From positions 186,001 through 250,000 of the forward strand of contig NZ_VOLC01000006.1 in assembly GCF_009797935.1 (NCBI RefSeq): a stretch of DNA of 64,000 bases. Direction: 5' to 3'. Source of the DNA: Lunatibacter salilacus. GTDB lineage: Bacteria; Bacteroidota; Bacteroidia; Cytophagales; Cyclobacteriaceae. Below, piece by piece: positions 26,691-35,715 of the stretch. Made by a program: the position numbers and the translations under genes. Under the pieces are notes generated by a model, which was not told the DNA's origin, did not search any database, and saw only the letters and a list, made by a program, of their open reading frames with translations. How positions within the stretch are numbered: position 1 is the stretch's first letter; each line of letters opens with the position of its first letter.

Positions 26691-26764
26691 AAGAACAATC
26701 CATAGGAGAGCATGCCCAACAACAAAATCACAATAAGAACCACCTTCAGTACTTTTAAAATCAT
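26645..26764 (-). CDS. Possible small membrane peptide, antisense to the gene end
   Basis: A 39-codon frame from ATG (26764-26762) to TAG (26647-26645). Its first 25 residues form a good single membrane helix (MILKVLKVVLIVILLLGML). The last 46 nt overlap the 3' end of the mannonate-dehydratase-like gene in antisense. No recognised family and no clear promoter were found; it could be chance. Confidence 0.25.
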   Translation of the reverse strand: MILKVLKVVLIVILLLGMLSYGLFFYPFSLTTASINPRI

Positions 26765-27131
26765 AGGATAATAAATAATTATGAAGGTTTTTTTCAGTTT
26801 ATCTAAGATCCGAAAGACTTTCCCCTAACGTGGAAATTCTTAATAAAGAAAAACCTTCCAGGTTTCACCTATTTAATTGCCTACCTAGAGAATTATCAAC
26901 AAAACCTGAAAGGTTTGCACAGCTTAAGTATTACTTAATTTCCCAAACACACGGCCCTTAAGCAATGGCTATTTGTTCCATTATTAGTTTTTCCAGCGAT
27001 AAAAATCCATTTAGTTATCAAGGAATTGAAAGGTTTTTTGCGATTTTGTCGCATTTCTTAGGGTCTTACGCATGGGAATTGCTATATTGGTTTGCCTAAA
27101 ATAACTTCAAAAAACTAACCGATTTTTATAC
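26691..27131. other. Intergenic region holding repeat copy 2
   Basis: Contains most of the possible small antisense frame (up to 26764), a CCTTCA/TGAAGG pair ending in seven T's (26743-26794, a weak terminator candidate for the plus-strand operon), the second copy of the 74-nt repeat (26848-26919) and the upstream region of the DUF4301 gene, in which no clear promoter box was found. Confidence 0.6.
26848..26919. repeat. Repeat flanking the glucuronate genes, copy 2
   Basis: Same orientation as 24224-24297, with the shared core TTATCAACAAAACCT and the same GAAAAACC start. It follows the two-gene uronate operon by about 157 nt. Together the two copies bracket exactly the esterase and dehydratase genes. 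Confidence 0.65.
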
Positions 27132-28649
27132 ATGCTAACCACAGAACAGAAAACTCAAATCCAAAAACAGGGCATGGACCTGATATTGGTGGAAGAACAG
27201 ATTAAGAATTTTCGGGATGGATTTCCCTTTCTTCACATTCACACCCCAGCCGCCATTGGTGATGGTATCAGGGTGTTGGACGAAAAAACACTGGAAGCCG
27301 CTTTGGGGACCTATAAAGAATACTCCCCGCAAAAATCCATTGTCAAATTCGTCCCCGCAAGCGGTGCTGCCAGCCGTATGTTCAAAGACCTCTTTGGGTT
27401 TTTGGAAAGCGGACACAACGATTTGGAAAAAGACACCTTTACAAAGAAATTCATCGAACAGCTTGGAGGCTTCGCCTTTTATGAAGACTTGGATAATAGT
27501 CTAAAAAAGGCAGGAAGCAGTATTGAGCAGGCGATTGCTGAGCAAAACTACCAGCTGATCGTCCAGCATCTACTCAATGAGGATGGATTGGAATATGGAA
27601 CCCTGCCTAAAGGATTGCTGAAATTCCACGCTTATCGGGATGGAAGTAGAACGCCGGTACAAGAACACTTTGTTGAGGGAGCGCAGTATGGACTGGGGCA
27701 AGGCAAAGTAGTGCGGCTGCACTTTACTGTTTCCCCGGAACATCAGGAAAAGTTCGAGACACATATAGCGAATATTAAACCTAAAATGGAGCGCCATTTT
27801 GGGGTTACTTTTGATATTTCCTTTTCCCAACAAAAAACATCCACGAACACGATTGCGGTGGATATGGACAATAACCCGTTTGTGGAAGAAGATGGGGAAA
27901 TCCTTTTCCGGCCAGCCGGACACGGCGCGTTGCTTGAAAACTTAAACGACATCGACGGTGATATTATATTTATAAAGAATATAGACAACGTAGTTCCTGA
28001 CCGTCTAAAGGAACCAACAGTCAGATTCAAACGTGCAATAGGCGGCGTATTGTTGGATGTACAACGTGCAGTCTTTAGGTCCTTGGAATCTCTGGACAAT
28101 GAGGTGAGCGAATCCACCGTTCAAGAGGCAAAAGAAGTCTACACAAAGAAAATCGGATCCAAGCTTCCTGATGGTTTTGAAAGCCGTACGCTGGAGGAAC
28201 AAGCTACATTCCTTCGCAACAAACTAAACAGGCCGATTCGGGTATGCGGCATGGTGGAGAATACAGGTGAGCCTGGCGGCGGTCCATTTTGGGTCAAAGA
28301 ACCGGATGGGTCACTCTCGCTACAGATCGGAGAGACCGCTCAGTTGGACCTCGACAATCCAGAGCAAAAAGAAAAATTCAAAAAGTCCTCCCATTTCAAC
28401 CCCACCGATCTGGTATGCGGAGTGCGTGACTATAAGGGCAACAAATTTAACTTGCTCAAGCACCGGGACCCGAAGACGGGTTTTATCACTGAAAAGTCAA
28501 AAAGTGGCCGTGCCTTAAAAGCCCAGGAGCTGCCCGGCCTATGGAATGGTTCCATGTCGGACTGGAATTCAATTTTTGTTGAAGTCCCTTTGATTACCTT
28601 CAATCCGGTAAAAACAATCAACGATCTTTTAAGAGACGTGCATCAATAA
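27132..28649 (+). CDS. DUF4301 family protein
   Basis: A 505-residue soluble protein without signal peptide. The segments KFVPASGAASRMFKDLFGFLE, LPKGLLKFHAYRDGSRTPVQEHFVEGA and HGALLENLNDIDGDIIFIKNIDNVVPD are the hallmarks of DUF4301, whose fold resembles nucleotidyltransferase / sugar-phosphate uridylyltransferase enzymes (a PASGAASR nucleotide-binding-like loop, then a D-G-D type metal site). GMVENTGEPGGGPFWV follows. The substrate is unknown; an NDP-sugar pyrophosphorylase-like reaction is plausible but unproven. It stands alone between the uronate genes and a DUF1080 gene. Confidence 0.9.
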   Translation: MLTTEQKTQIQKQGMDLILVEEQIKNFRDGFPFLHIHTPAAIGDGIRVLDEKTLEAALGTYKEYSPQKSIVKFVPASGAASRMFKDLFGFLESGHNDLEKDTFTKKFIEQLGGFAFYEDLDNSLKKAGSSIEQAIAEQNYQLIVQHLLNEDGLEYGTLPKGLLKFHAYRDGSRTPVQEHFVEGAQYGLGQGKVVRLHFTVSPEHQEKFETHIANIKPKMERHFGVTFDISFSQQKTSTNTIAVDMDNNPFVEEDGEILFRPAGHGALLENLNDIDGDIIFIKNIDNVVPDRLKEPTVRFKRAIGGVLLDVQRAVFRSLESLDNEVSESTVQEAKEVYTKKIGSKLPDGFESRTLEEQATFLRNKLNRPIRVCGMVENTGEPGGGPFWVKEPDGSLSLQIGETAQLDLDNPEQKEKFKKSSHFNPTDLVCGVRDYKGNKFNLLKHRDPKTGFITEKSKSGRALKAQELPGLWNGSMSDWNSIFVEVPLITFNPVKTINDLLRDVHQ

Positions 28650-28658
28650 TTCACAAAA

Positions 28659-28698
28659 AAATGGCAGCAGGTTTATTTCTCATAACTAGCTGCCATTT
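28659..28698 (+). terminator. Possible terminator after the DUF4301 gene
   Basis: AAATGGCAGC (28659-28668) and GCTGCCATTT (28689-28698) form a 10-bp stem with a 20-nt loop just after the stop. The T-run is short, so efficiency is doubtful. Confidence 0.45.
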
Positions 28699-28727
28699 CT
28701 CCCTTTAAATCCCAAACTAATTCATCC

Positions 28728-29507
28728 ATGAAGCTAAACCCTATTCTACGACATATTGGTCTCTTTTGTGTTTTGATATTTATCAATGGTATTTCATTTG
28801 CCCAAGTCGGGGTGGGTGTGAAGCCTCCTAAAGGAGCGGAGATGCTTATTGACGGATCGAAGAAAATGCTGCATAAAAAATGGCAATATTGGGAAGGACC
28901 CCGGTTTTCGGCGGAACCTCCTATCAAATGGGAAATCGTAAAAGACCCTGTGGACAAAGGTAATGCTGTCAGTTCAAATGACCCAGCAGGGGCCGGTGGA
29001 AAGTATGGAGCAGCAGACATAGTAACCAAAGAGGAGTTTATGGATTTTAGGCTGCATGTGGAGTTTTTGATTGCCAACGAAGGTGGTAACAGTGGTGTCT
29101 ATTTGCAGAATCGGTATGAGATTCAAATTTTAGACGGGGACACTACTTCTCACGGCATGGCAGCCATCATCAACGAACACGCCGCCCCTTATCATCCGTA
29201 TAATGGAGTTGGTGCCTGGAATGCCTATGACATTACCTTTAAGGCAGCCCGCTTTGACGACAAAGGCAAGCTGACTGAAAAGGCACGTGTAACCATCTAT
29301 TTTAATGGTGAGAAAATTCATAGTGACCAGTCCATACAGCAGGTCTGGGGAGGACCTAATTCCGGAATGGACGGGGGAAACGACGGAGGTAAGGGAATAA
29401 CCGATCGGCCTGGAGGTATAAAACTCCAAGCGGAGGGTCACGAAGTGCTCTATCGAAACATATGGATTAAAAAACTAGACTTAGAGGATAATGACACGGA
29501 TTTTTAA
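28728..29507 (+). CDS. DUF1080 (3-keto-glycoside hydrolase-like) secreted protein
   Basis: A 259-residue protein with a signal peptide (about 1-24, core LFCVLIFINGISFAQ) and one DUF1080 domain. Features are a GAEMLIDGS start, EEFMDFRLHVEFLIANEGGNSGVYLQNRYEIQILD as the central strands with the conserved asparagine and YEIQILD, WNAYDITF, and VLYRNIWIKKL at the end. A glycine-rich insert (GGPNSGMDGGNDGGKGITDRPGG) precedes the final strand. It is expected to bind or hydrolyse 3-keto-glycosides in the periplasm. It lies 121 nt before a PQQ-type sugar dehydrogenase gene, the same pairing found in the 16.9-20.5 kb operon. Confidence 0.9.
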   Translation: MKLNPILRHIGLFCVLIFINGISFAQVGVGVKPPKGAEMLIDGSKKMLHKKWQYWEGPRFSAEPPIKWEIVKDPVDKGNAVSSNDPAGAGGKYGAADIVTKEEFMDFRLHVEFLIANEGGNSGVYLQNRYEIQILDGDTTSHGMAAIINEHAAPYHPYNGVGAWNAYDITFKAARFDDKGKLTEKARVTIYFNGEKIHSDQSIQQVWGGPNSGMDGGNDGGKGITDRPGGIKLQAEGHEVLYRNIWIKKLDLEDNDTDF

Positions 29508-29628
29508 TATAGTATAATTTGGAAAGCGTATTAATTACAATTTTTTACTTTAAACATTAAATTATCACGTTTGGAATCAATTTTGTTTAGTTAAATCTGA
29601 AACGAAAAGTTAACTAACAATCTATTCC

Positions 29629-30873
29629 ATGAAAAATTTATTATTTAACACGAAAAGATATAGTAAAAGCTTAATTGCATTTGCTGTATTATTTCAAGCT
29701 TCTATATTGGGTTGGGCCCAGGTTGAGGCCACCAATGAAATTATTGAAGAAAATATCTCAACAGAAGACGCATCTGTCAGCATCACCAAAGTCGTAAAAG
29801 GCTTGGAACACCCCTGGGCAGTTGCTTGGCTTCCTGACGGAAAGATGTTGGTCACAGAAAGACCCGGCGGCCTGTATCTGATCGATGGCGAGCGGGTGAT
29901 TAAACTTGAAGGGATTCCTAAAATAGATCCCACCGAGGATGACATCTCCCCTACGGAGGGTGGTAATCAGGGTGGATTATTGGATGTGGTTGTGCATCCG
30001 GATTATGCCTCTAACGGATGGATTTACCTCACTTATTCAAGCCCCGGCGATGATGACTCGGTTACCAGTGGAGAAGATGACTATGGAACAGGTACTGCCC
30101 TTGCACGTGCTAAAATCGATATTGATAACGCAACACTAACAGACCTGGAAACCATTTATGCGCAGGTACCAAGGACTAATCCTGGAAGGCATTATGGTTC
30201 AAGAATATTATTTCCAGGTGACGGAACAGTATTATTTTCCATTGGCGACAGGGGGTTGAGATGGAATTCCCAAGATCTGACTGATCCTGCCGGGTCAATT
30301 ATTAAAATTGCGGATGATGGAAGTATCGTAGAGGATAATCCATTTGTAGGCGTGGCACCGGGAAACCTCAGACCGGAAATATTCAGCTATGGACACCGGA
30401 ACAACCAAGGATTAGCCATGAATAAAGAAACAGGAGAAATCTGGGCTACCGAACATGGTCCAAATGGTGGGGATTTACTTCACCGTATTGAGGCAGGTAA
30501 CAATTATGGCTGGCCACAAATTACTTTTGGGAAGGAGTACTCTACAAATGAAAAAAGTGGATTAGCAAAAAACAAGGCACCGGGAATCACCCCGCCAGCG
30601 CATATATGGGAGGAAAATATGGCTCCTTCGGGACTGGCATTCTACCATAATGGGAAGATTAACTCCTGGGATGGAAACCTGTTTGCCGGGTCATTGCTTA
30701 AGGAGCAAGTTCAGCGCCTGGTAATCGAAGACAACAAAGTTGTTCATGAAGAAATACTCTTCACTGAAAAAATCGGTAGAATAAGAGATGTTAGACAAGG
30801 CCCTGATGGGTTCCTTTATTTGGTTACTGACGAAGAGGACGGCGGAGTGTACCGGATTATCCCTGCTGAATAA
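29629..30873 (+). CDS. PQQ-dependent aldose sugar dehydrogenase-like protein
   Basis: The 414-residue protein has a signal peptide (about 1-30, ending WAQ) and a six-bladed propeller of the soluble glucose/aldose dehydrogenase (GSDH, YliI) family. Landmarks are LEHPWAVAWLPDGKMLVTERPGGL, GGLLDVVVHPDYASNGWIYLTY, GRHYGSRILFPGDGTVLFSIGDRG with the catalytic histidine region, GHRNNQGLAMNKETGEIWATEHGPNGGDLLH, and NYGWP. It should oxidise aldose sugars with bound PQQ in the periplasm. No PQQ synthesis gene is in the window, so the cofactor may be taken up. Neighbours are a DUF1080 gene and a PVC-type dehydrogenase operon. Confidence 0.92.
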   Translation: MKNLLFNTKRYSKSLIAFAVLFQASILGWAQVEATNEIIEENISTEDASVSITKVVKGLEHPWAVAWLPDGKMLVTERPGGLYLIDGERVIKLEGIPKIDPTEDDISPTEGGNQGGLLDVVVHPDYASNGWIYLTYSSPGDDDSVTSGEDDYGTGTALARAKIDIDNATLTDLETIYAQVPRTNPGRHYGSRILFPGDGTVLFSIGDRGLRWNSQDLTDPAGSIIKIADDGSIVEDNPFVGVAPGNLRPEIFSYGHRNNQGLAMNKETGEIWATEHGPNGGDLLHRIEAGNNYGWPQITFGKEYSTNEKSGLAKNKAPGITPPAHIWEENMAPSGLAFYHNGKINSWDGNLFAGSLLKEQVQRLVIEDNKVVHEEILFTEKIGRIRDVRQGPDGFLYLVTDEEDGGVYRIIPAE

Positions 30874-31387
30874 TGCTTGAAAAATGATCTTTTATTTAAC
30901 CACATAGTTCACAGTAGTTCACATAGATATTTTTGATTTCCTTAGCGGCTTCTGAGAAACCGTTGCGTCCGCCGCGAGAAAAAAAGTGAACCACAAAAGG
31001 GAAGGAAGTTACTCAAAGGACATGGAGGAGTTTCATATAAAACTTTGTGGTCTTTTTTACTATGTGTACTATGTTACTATGTGGTAAAAAAATCATTTGG
31101 ACCGTCCAGGTCTTCGTTGCACCCGTTGCGAGAAAAAGGGGAACCACAAAGAGGCCACGGAAGACACGTAGGATTTAAAAAAAACTCTGTGCCCTTTGTG
31201 AATTCTTTGTACTCTCCTTTGTAGTCATTTTTTAACCACATAGTTCACAGTAGTTCACATAGATATTTTTTCTATACTTTAAAGATATTTCCGCTTATCA
31301 AAATCGCAATAATCAAAATTGGATGTTTGGGGAATTAGAAGTATGTTTAAGCTATAACTTTGAACATGATCGTTTCTTTTAAAGTCG
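30874..31387. repeat. Repeat-rich intergenic region (ACCACATAGTTCACAG family)
   Basis: No gene. Two identical 40-nt copies (30895-30934 and 31231-31270) contain CACATAGTTCACAGTAGTTC. Between them are related words such as GGAACCACAAAG and CTTTGTGGTC and the phrase GTTGCGTCCG. Related copies lie at 36661-37316 and, inverted, at 50989-51020. A TAnnTTTG box for the next gene ends the region. Confidence 0.8.
31355..31362 (+). promoter_or_regulatory. -7 promoter box of the PVC-type dehydrogenase operon
   Basis: TAACTTTG is an exact TAnnTTTG match 26 nt before ATG 31388. No TTG is at the ideal upstream spacing, the nearest TTTG (31326-31329) being 25 nt away. Confidence 0.5.
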
Positions 31388-34300
31388 ATGACCTTCCGAA
31401 TAAACCCAAAAATTGGTTTGGCATGTATCTTATTGGCTTGCCAGCCTAATCAGGACAATTCCTATGACTCCACCTATGTGGAAGAAGAGCCTGACCCCAT
31501 TTACGCTGAACACGTAAGAACTACTAAATTCCAGACCCCGGAGGAGGAGATGGCCAGTTTTGAGCTTCCCCCCGGATTCGAAGTCACCCTCTTTGCGTCC
31601 GAACCGGATATTACCAAACCGATTAACATAGCCTTTGATGACCAGGGCAGGCTTTGGGTAACCCAATCTTCTGAGTACCCCATCAAGGCAGGACAAGGTG
31701 AGGGAACTGACAGGATAAGCATTCTGGAAGATACGAATGGCGACGGAAAAGCCGATAAAATAATTGAATTTGCGAATGACTTAAACATTCCCATTGGAAT
31801 CATCCCCGTTAAAGATGGAGCCATTGGATATAGCATTCCGAATGTCTATCGGTTCTACGATCTGAACGGTGATGGCAAATCCGAAAAAAAGGATGTGTTA
31901 ATCCGTGATTTTGAGCACAAAGACACCCACGGTATGGTAAATAACCTATTTCGGGGGCTTGACGGATGGATTCACGCCTCCCATGGGTTCTCCAATATTT
32001 CTACCGTCTCAGGTTCGGATGGGGATTCCATTACAATGACTTCGGGCAATACCTTCCGTTTCAGGCAGGACGGAAGTCGGGTGGAAAAAACCACCGATGG
32101 CAGGATTAATCCCTTTGGATCAGACCTGGACAAGTGGGGGTATCACTATTCTGCTGATTGCCACACATTACCTATTTACCAGTTGATATGGGGAGGCAAT
32201 TACACCCAGTGGGGAAAAAAGGACCCTGTCATGGGCTTCGCTCCTACGATGATGGATTACGGTCTGAACTCCACCGCACTTTCGGGTTTGGTATATTATA
32301 CCGACACACAATTTCCTGAAGAATATCAGAATAGTTTTTATTCCGGTGATGTGGTGACTTGCCGTGTTAGCCGCAGTGTGATGGATTTTACCGGGACCAC
32401 GCCAACCGCTACCCGGAAGCGGGATTTTCTGGTAAGTAAAGACCCTTGGTTCCGCCCCGTGGATATTAAAATCGGACCCGATGGAGCCATGTATATCGCT
32501 GATTTTTATAACAGCATAATAGGGCATTACGAGGTTCCCCTTGACCATCCGGAACGGGATCGTGTGAGTGGTAGAATTTGGAAAATAACCTACAAAGGGA
32601 AACAGCGAAAAACTATTGACTGGTCAAAGGCTAATGTCAACCAAATCATTAAAGGCATGGACGATGAAGTGCTGCAGACACGAATGGCTGCAACCGATGC
32701 CTTGGTAGACTATCATGAAACATCCGCTCCTGAACATTTGCGCAAATTGGAATCAGACAAAAACATATCTCCTGAGCAGCGTGTGCAAACATTGTGGGCC
32801 CTATTTCGCATAGAATCTCTAACTCAGGAACAGCTTCTATCAGCCTTGAAGCACAACGAACCCGTCGTTAGGGTGCATGCCCACCGCATATTGGCCAACT
32901 TTCCAAGCTGGACAGAAGAACAGACTGATTGGGCATTAGCGGGTCTTTCAGATGATAATCCCCATGTAAAACGGGCAGCGGCAGAAGGAATTAGCCGACA
33001 TCCCCACCCAAAAAATTATCGTGCGTTAATTGAACAACATGAGGCTGCAGAATCTGCGGATACCCATTTGCTTTACACGCTGAAGCTCGCACTTTTCAAT
33101 CATATGCAGCAAGATCAGATTATCAAATTGGCTTTGGCTGAAAATTGGTCTGAAGAGCCCTCTAACTTGCTCGCCATGGTGTTGGCTGATACCGACAACC
33201 CCTTGGCAGGTCAGTTTTTATTTGAGCACCTTCGGGAAGGAAAAACTGAGAAGGACAAGACATTGGGTTTTGTCCGGAGTATAGCCAAAAACCTCCCTGA
33301 AAATCAACTTAAATCCTTTGTGGATTTTGGTATTTCAGCTTCCAATACTTCGGAAAATCCATCTTATCAATGGGCCCGGGCCATCGAGGAGGGTTTTGAT
33401 CAACGGGGCAAACCTATACCCGATTATTTAATCAGCTGGTTTCAAAACTTGAGCGAGGTAACCGTTCGGGTATTTGCTGACAACTCTGAGGAATTGAAAG
33501 AGGACTTCAAAGATCAGCTTGCGTTTGCGATAAACATGGCCGGTAAATATAAGTTTTCAAGGCTTAGCAATTCGCTTAAAATAGTAGTACTCCACCCCCA
33601 GTCTGATGATGCCATGCGTGGTGACGCAGCCTTAGCTTTAATGCGGATAAATCCAAACATGCATCTTACCTATTTAGGGGAGGTCATGAATAACCCGGAA
33701 GGCACTGTTGCGTTTCGGCAGCGGATGGCCAATTCCATTGGTCAGGTTACTGGGCCAAATGTGAGAAAAGTTTTAGGCATTGGATTGAAAGGTTCCCCAA
33801 TCGAACTGCAAACTACCATTGCCGCAAATTTAGTCAAATCCCCGGAAGGTAAAACTGAACTTTTGAACCATATCCGGGAGGGTGACGCACCAGCCCGAAT
33901 CCTGAAAGCCAGAAATGTGGAAGAGAGTTTTCTTTCCAACGCTTCTCCCTCACAAATAGACGGATTCACCTCCCTCACTGAAAATCTTACACCAATCAGC
34001 GAAGAACGGCAGCAACTGATAGCAGAGCGGATCGATGGCTTCCAATCTTCGGATGACGCACTGATAAACGGCAAAACATTGTATGAGGAAAATTGCAGCA
34101 TTTGCCACCAGGTAAATGACGAAGGCGGTCTTATCGGGCCGCAGTTGGACGGTGTGGGCAATTGGGGCATACAGGCATTGGCCACCAAAGTACTGGATCC
34201 CAATCGAAACATCTCCGAAAATTTCCGCACCTACAATATCCGGCTCAATAGCGGAGAAGTCAAGTCGGGGCTTTTCCGAAGGGAAGAAGGTCAAGTCCTT

Positions 34301-34459
34301 GTGATGGCCGATCAATCGGGAAATGAATTTACTATTCCCAAAAATGAAATCAGTGAACAAATTGCGTCAAAAATCACGCTGATGCCTGATACTTTCAGCA
34401 ATACCCTGGATCAGAACCAGTTTAATGACCTGATGACCTATCTATTACAAGTCAGGTAA
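31388..34459 (+). CDS. PVC-type haem-binding membrane dehydrogenase with HEAT repeats and cytochrome c
   Basis: A 1023-residue lipoprotein (LLACQ lipobox near residue 18). Residues about 50-400 form a propeller typical of the PVC-type dehydrogenase N-terminal domain, with FELPPGFEVTLFASEPDITKPINIAFDDQGRLWVTQS, DTNGDGKADK and GPDGAMYIADFYNSIIGHYE. Alpha-helical HEAT-like repeats cover about 420-850. A monohaem cytochrome c domain has CSICH at 903-907 and ends near 1023. The family is prominent in Planctomycetes and Bacteroidota and is thought to oxidise sugars or alcohols. It begins a three-gene operon with an FG-GAP and an FKBP gene (gaps 14 and 30 nt). Confidence 0.88.
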   Translation: MTFRINPKIGLACILLACQPNQDNSYDSTYVEEEPDPIYAEHVRTTKFQTPEEEMASFELPPGFEVTLFASEPDITKPINIAFDDQGRLWVTQSSEYPIKAGQGEGTDRISILEDTNGDGKADKIIEFANDLNIPIGIIPVKDGAIGYSIPNVYRFYDLNGDGKSEKKDVLIRDFEHKDTHGMVNNLFRGLDGWIHASHGFSNISTVSGSDGDSITMTSGNTFRFRQDGSRVEKTTDGRINPFGSDLDKWGYHYSADCHTLPIYQLIWGGNYTQWGKKDPVMGFAPTMMDYGLNSTALSGLVYYTDTQFPEEYQNSFYSGDVVTCRVSRSVMDFTGTTPTATRKRDFLVSKDPWFRPVDIKIGPDGAMYIADFYNSIIGHYEVPLDHPERDRVSGRIWKITYKGKQRKTIDWSKANVNQIIKGMDDEVLQTRMAATDALVDYHETSAPEHLRKLESDKNISPEQRVQTLWALFRIESLTQEQLLSALKHNEPVVRVHAHRILANFPSWTEEQTDWALAGLSDDNPHVKRAAAEGISRHPHPKNYRALIEQHEAAESADTHLLYTLKLALFNHMQQDQIIKLALAENWSEEPSNLLAMVLADTDNPLAGQFLFEHLREGKTEKDKTLGFVRSIAKNLPENQLKSFVDFGISASNTSENPSYQWARAIEEGFDQRGKPIPDYLISWFQNLSEVTVRVFADNSEELKEDFKDQLAFAINMAGKYKFSRLSNSLKIVVLHPQSDDAMRGDAALALMRINPNMHLTYLGEVMNNPEGTVAFRQRMANSIGQVTGPNVRKVLGIGLKGSPIELQTTIAANLVKSPEGKTELLNHIREGDAPARILKARNVEESFLSNASPSQIDGFTSLTENLTPISEERQQLIAERIDGFQSSDDALINGKTLYEENCSICHQVNDEGGLIGPQLDGVGNWGIQALATKVLDPNRNISENFRTYNIRLNSGEVKSGLFRREEGQVLVMADQSGNEFTIPKNEISEQIASKITLMPDTFSNTLDQNQFNDLMTYLLQVR

Positions 34460-34473
34460 AAACCCAGTACATA

Positions 34474-35685
34474 ATGAAAAATAACCAAAATAAATTGTTT
34501 CCGAAAGGGTTAACGAATCCCTTTCTCTTCCTTATCTTTGCTACCGTTTTGACAAGTTGTGGGGAAAAGGGTCCGCAGGCCATTTCGGGTGAATTGATTT
34601 CTTTTAAAAAACATACCCTTTTGACAGACTTCATTGCCGAAGGGGCCGCAGTTGGCGACATCAACCAAGATGGGCTGATTGATGTTATGGCAGGACCTTA
34701 TTGGTTTGAGGCACCGGATTGGAAAATCCACGAGTTGGCACCTGTAAAAACCTTCCACTATGACAAAGGTTATAGTGATGCATTTATTAGTTACGGCATG
34801 GATGTGAATCATGACGGTTGGGTGGACTTTGTTAGAATTGGATTTCCGGGAAAGGAAGTACAATGGTTTGAAAACCCCAAAAATGAACCGGGACATTGGA
34901 AGGTACATGTCATTACAGAATCCCTGGGGAACGAATCTGCCGTATTTTACGATATCGATGGAGACGGACAAGTTGATTTAGTCGGTAGTATCCCCGCAAC
35001 CGGAGAGATGGTATGGTTCAAATCACCCACTTCAGATTCGGATTTGACTTGGGAAAAATACACCATCAGTGAATCTGAAAGTCCCGGAACATCCCAATAC
35101 GCACATGGATTGGGAGTCGGCGACATGAACCTTAACGGTCGAATGGATGTCATCATCACAGAAGGCTGGTGGGAAGCTCCAGAAGACCCTACCAAAGGCC
35201 CTTGGAAGTTTCACCCTGCTGACCTAGGCGAAGCTGCTGCGCAAATGTATGCGTTCGATGTGAACGGAGACGGCCTTCAAGATGTTATATCAACTTCCGC
35301 CCATCAGCTTGGCATGTGGTGGCACGAGCAGATTAAGGATAGCGAAGGAAATACCTCTTGGAAAACCCATGATATTGACGATCTGTTTACCCAAACCCAT
35401 GGCTTGGAGCTTGTGGATATCAACAGTGACGGGCATTTGGATCTGGTAACCGGAAAACGATATTTCGCACATATGGGAGCTGATCCCGGGGAGTTTGACA
35501 CACCTTATGTGTATTGGTATGAATTTCGGCCGGGTGAGTCCCCTCAATGGATCGGTCATGAGGTGGATGATGACTCCGGGGTAGGAGTACATGTTATCAC
35601 CCAAGATATTACCAACGACGGCTTGGTAGATATTATAGTCGCAAATAAAAAAGGTGTTTTTGTTTTTGAACAACAACGCCCTTAG
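34474..35685 (+). CDS. FG-GAP/VCBS repeat lipoprotein
   Basis: The 403-residue lipoprotein (lipobox LTSCGE) contains a seven-bladed integrin-alpha-like propeller. At least five repeats of the DxNxDGxxDxV type are visible (DINQDGLIDVM, DVNHDGWVDFV, DIDGDGQVDLV, DVNGDGLQDVI, DINSDGHLDLV), each a calcium-binding loop, and each is followed by a W-F/W-Y/W-W motif. Such proteins in carbohydrate clusters act as binding or adhesion platforms on the cell surface; no catalytic site is evident. It follows the dehydrogenase gene by 14 nt and precedes the FKBP gene by 30 nt. Confidence 0.88.
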   Translation: MKNNQNKLFPKGLTNPFLFLIFATVLTSCGEKGPQAISGELISFKKHTLLTDFIAEGAAVGDINQDGLIDVMAGPYWFEAPDWKIHELAPVKTFHYDKGYSDAFISYGMDVNHDGWVDFVRIGFPGKEVQWFENPKNEPGHWKVHVITESLGNESAVFYDIDGDGQVDLVGSIPATGEMVWFKSPTSDSDLTWEKYTISESESPGTSQYAHGLGVGDMNLNGRMDVIITEGWWEAPEDPTKGPWKFHPADLGEAAAQMYAFDVNGDGLQDVISTSAHQLGMWWHEQIKDSEGNTSWKTHDIDDLFTQTHGLELVDINSDGHLDLVTGKRYFAHMGADPGEFDTPYVYWYEFRPGESPQWIGHEVDDDSGVGVHVITQDITNDGLVDIIVANKKGVFVFEQQRP

Positions 35686-35715
35686 TCTAAAATAAAAATC
35701 AATTTAAAACTCCTT

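Noticed and set aside
24224-26919. Composite transposon around the uronate genes
   Set aside because: The flanking repeats are only about 74 nt, encode no transposase and show no target duplication that I could see; kept only as a repeat-bracketed module.
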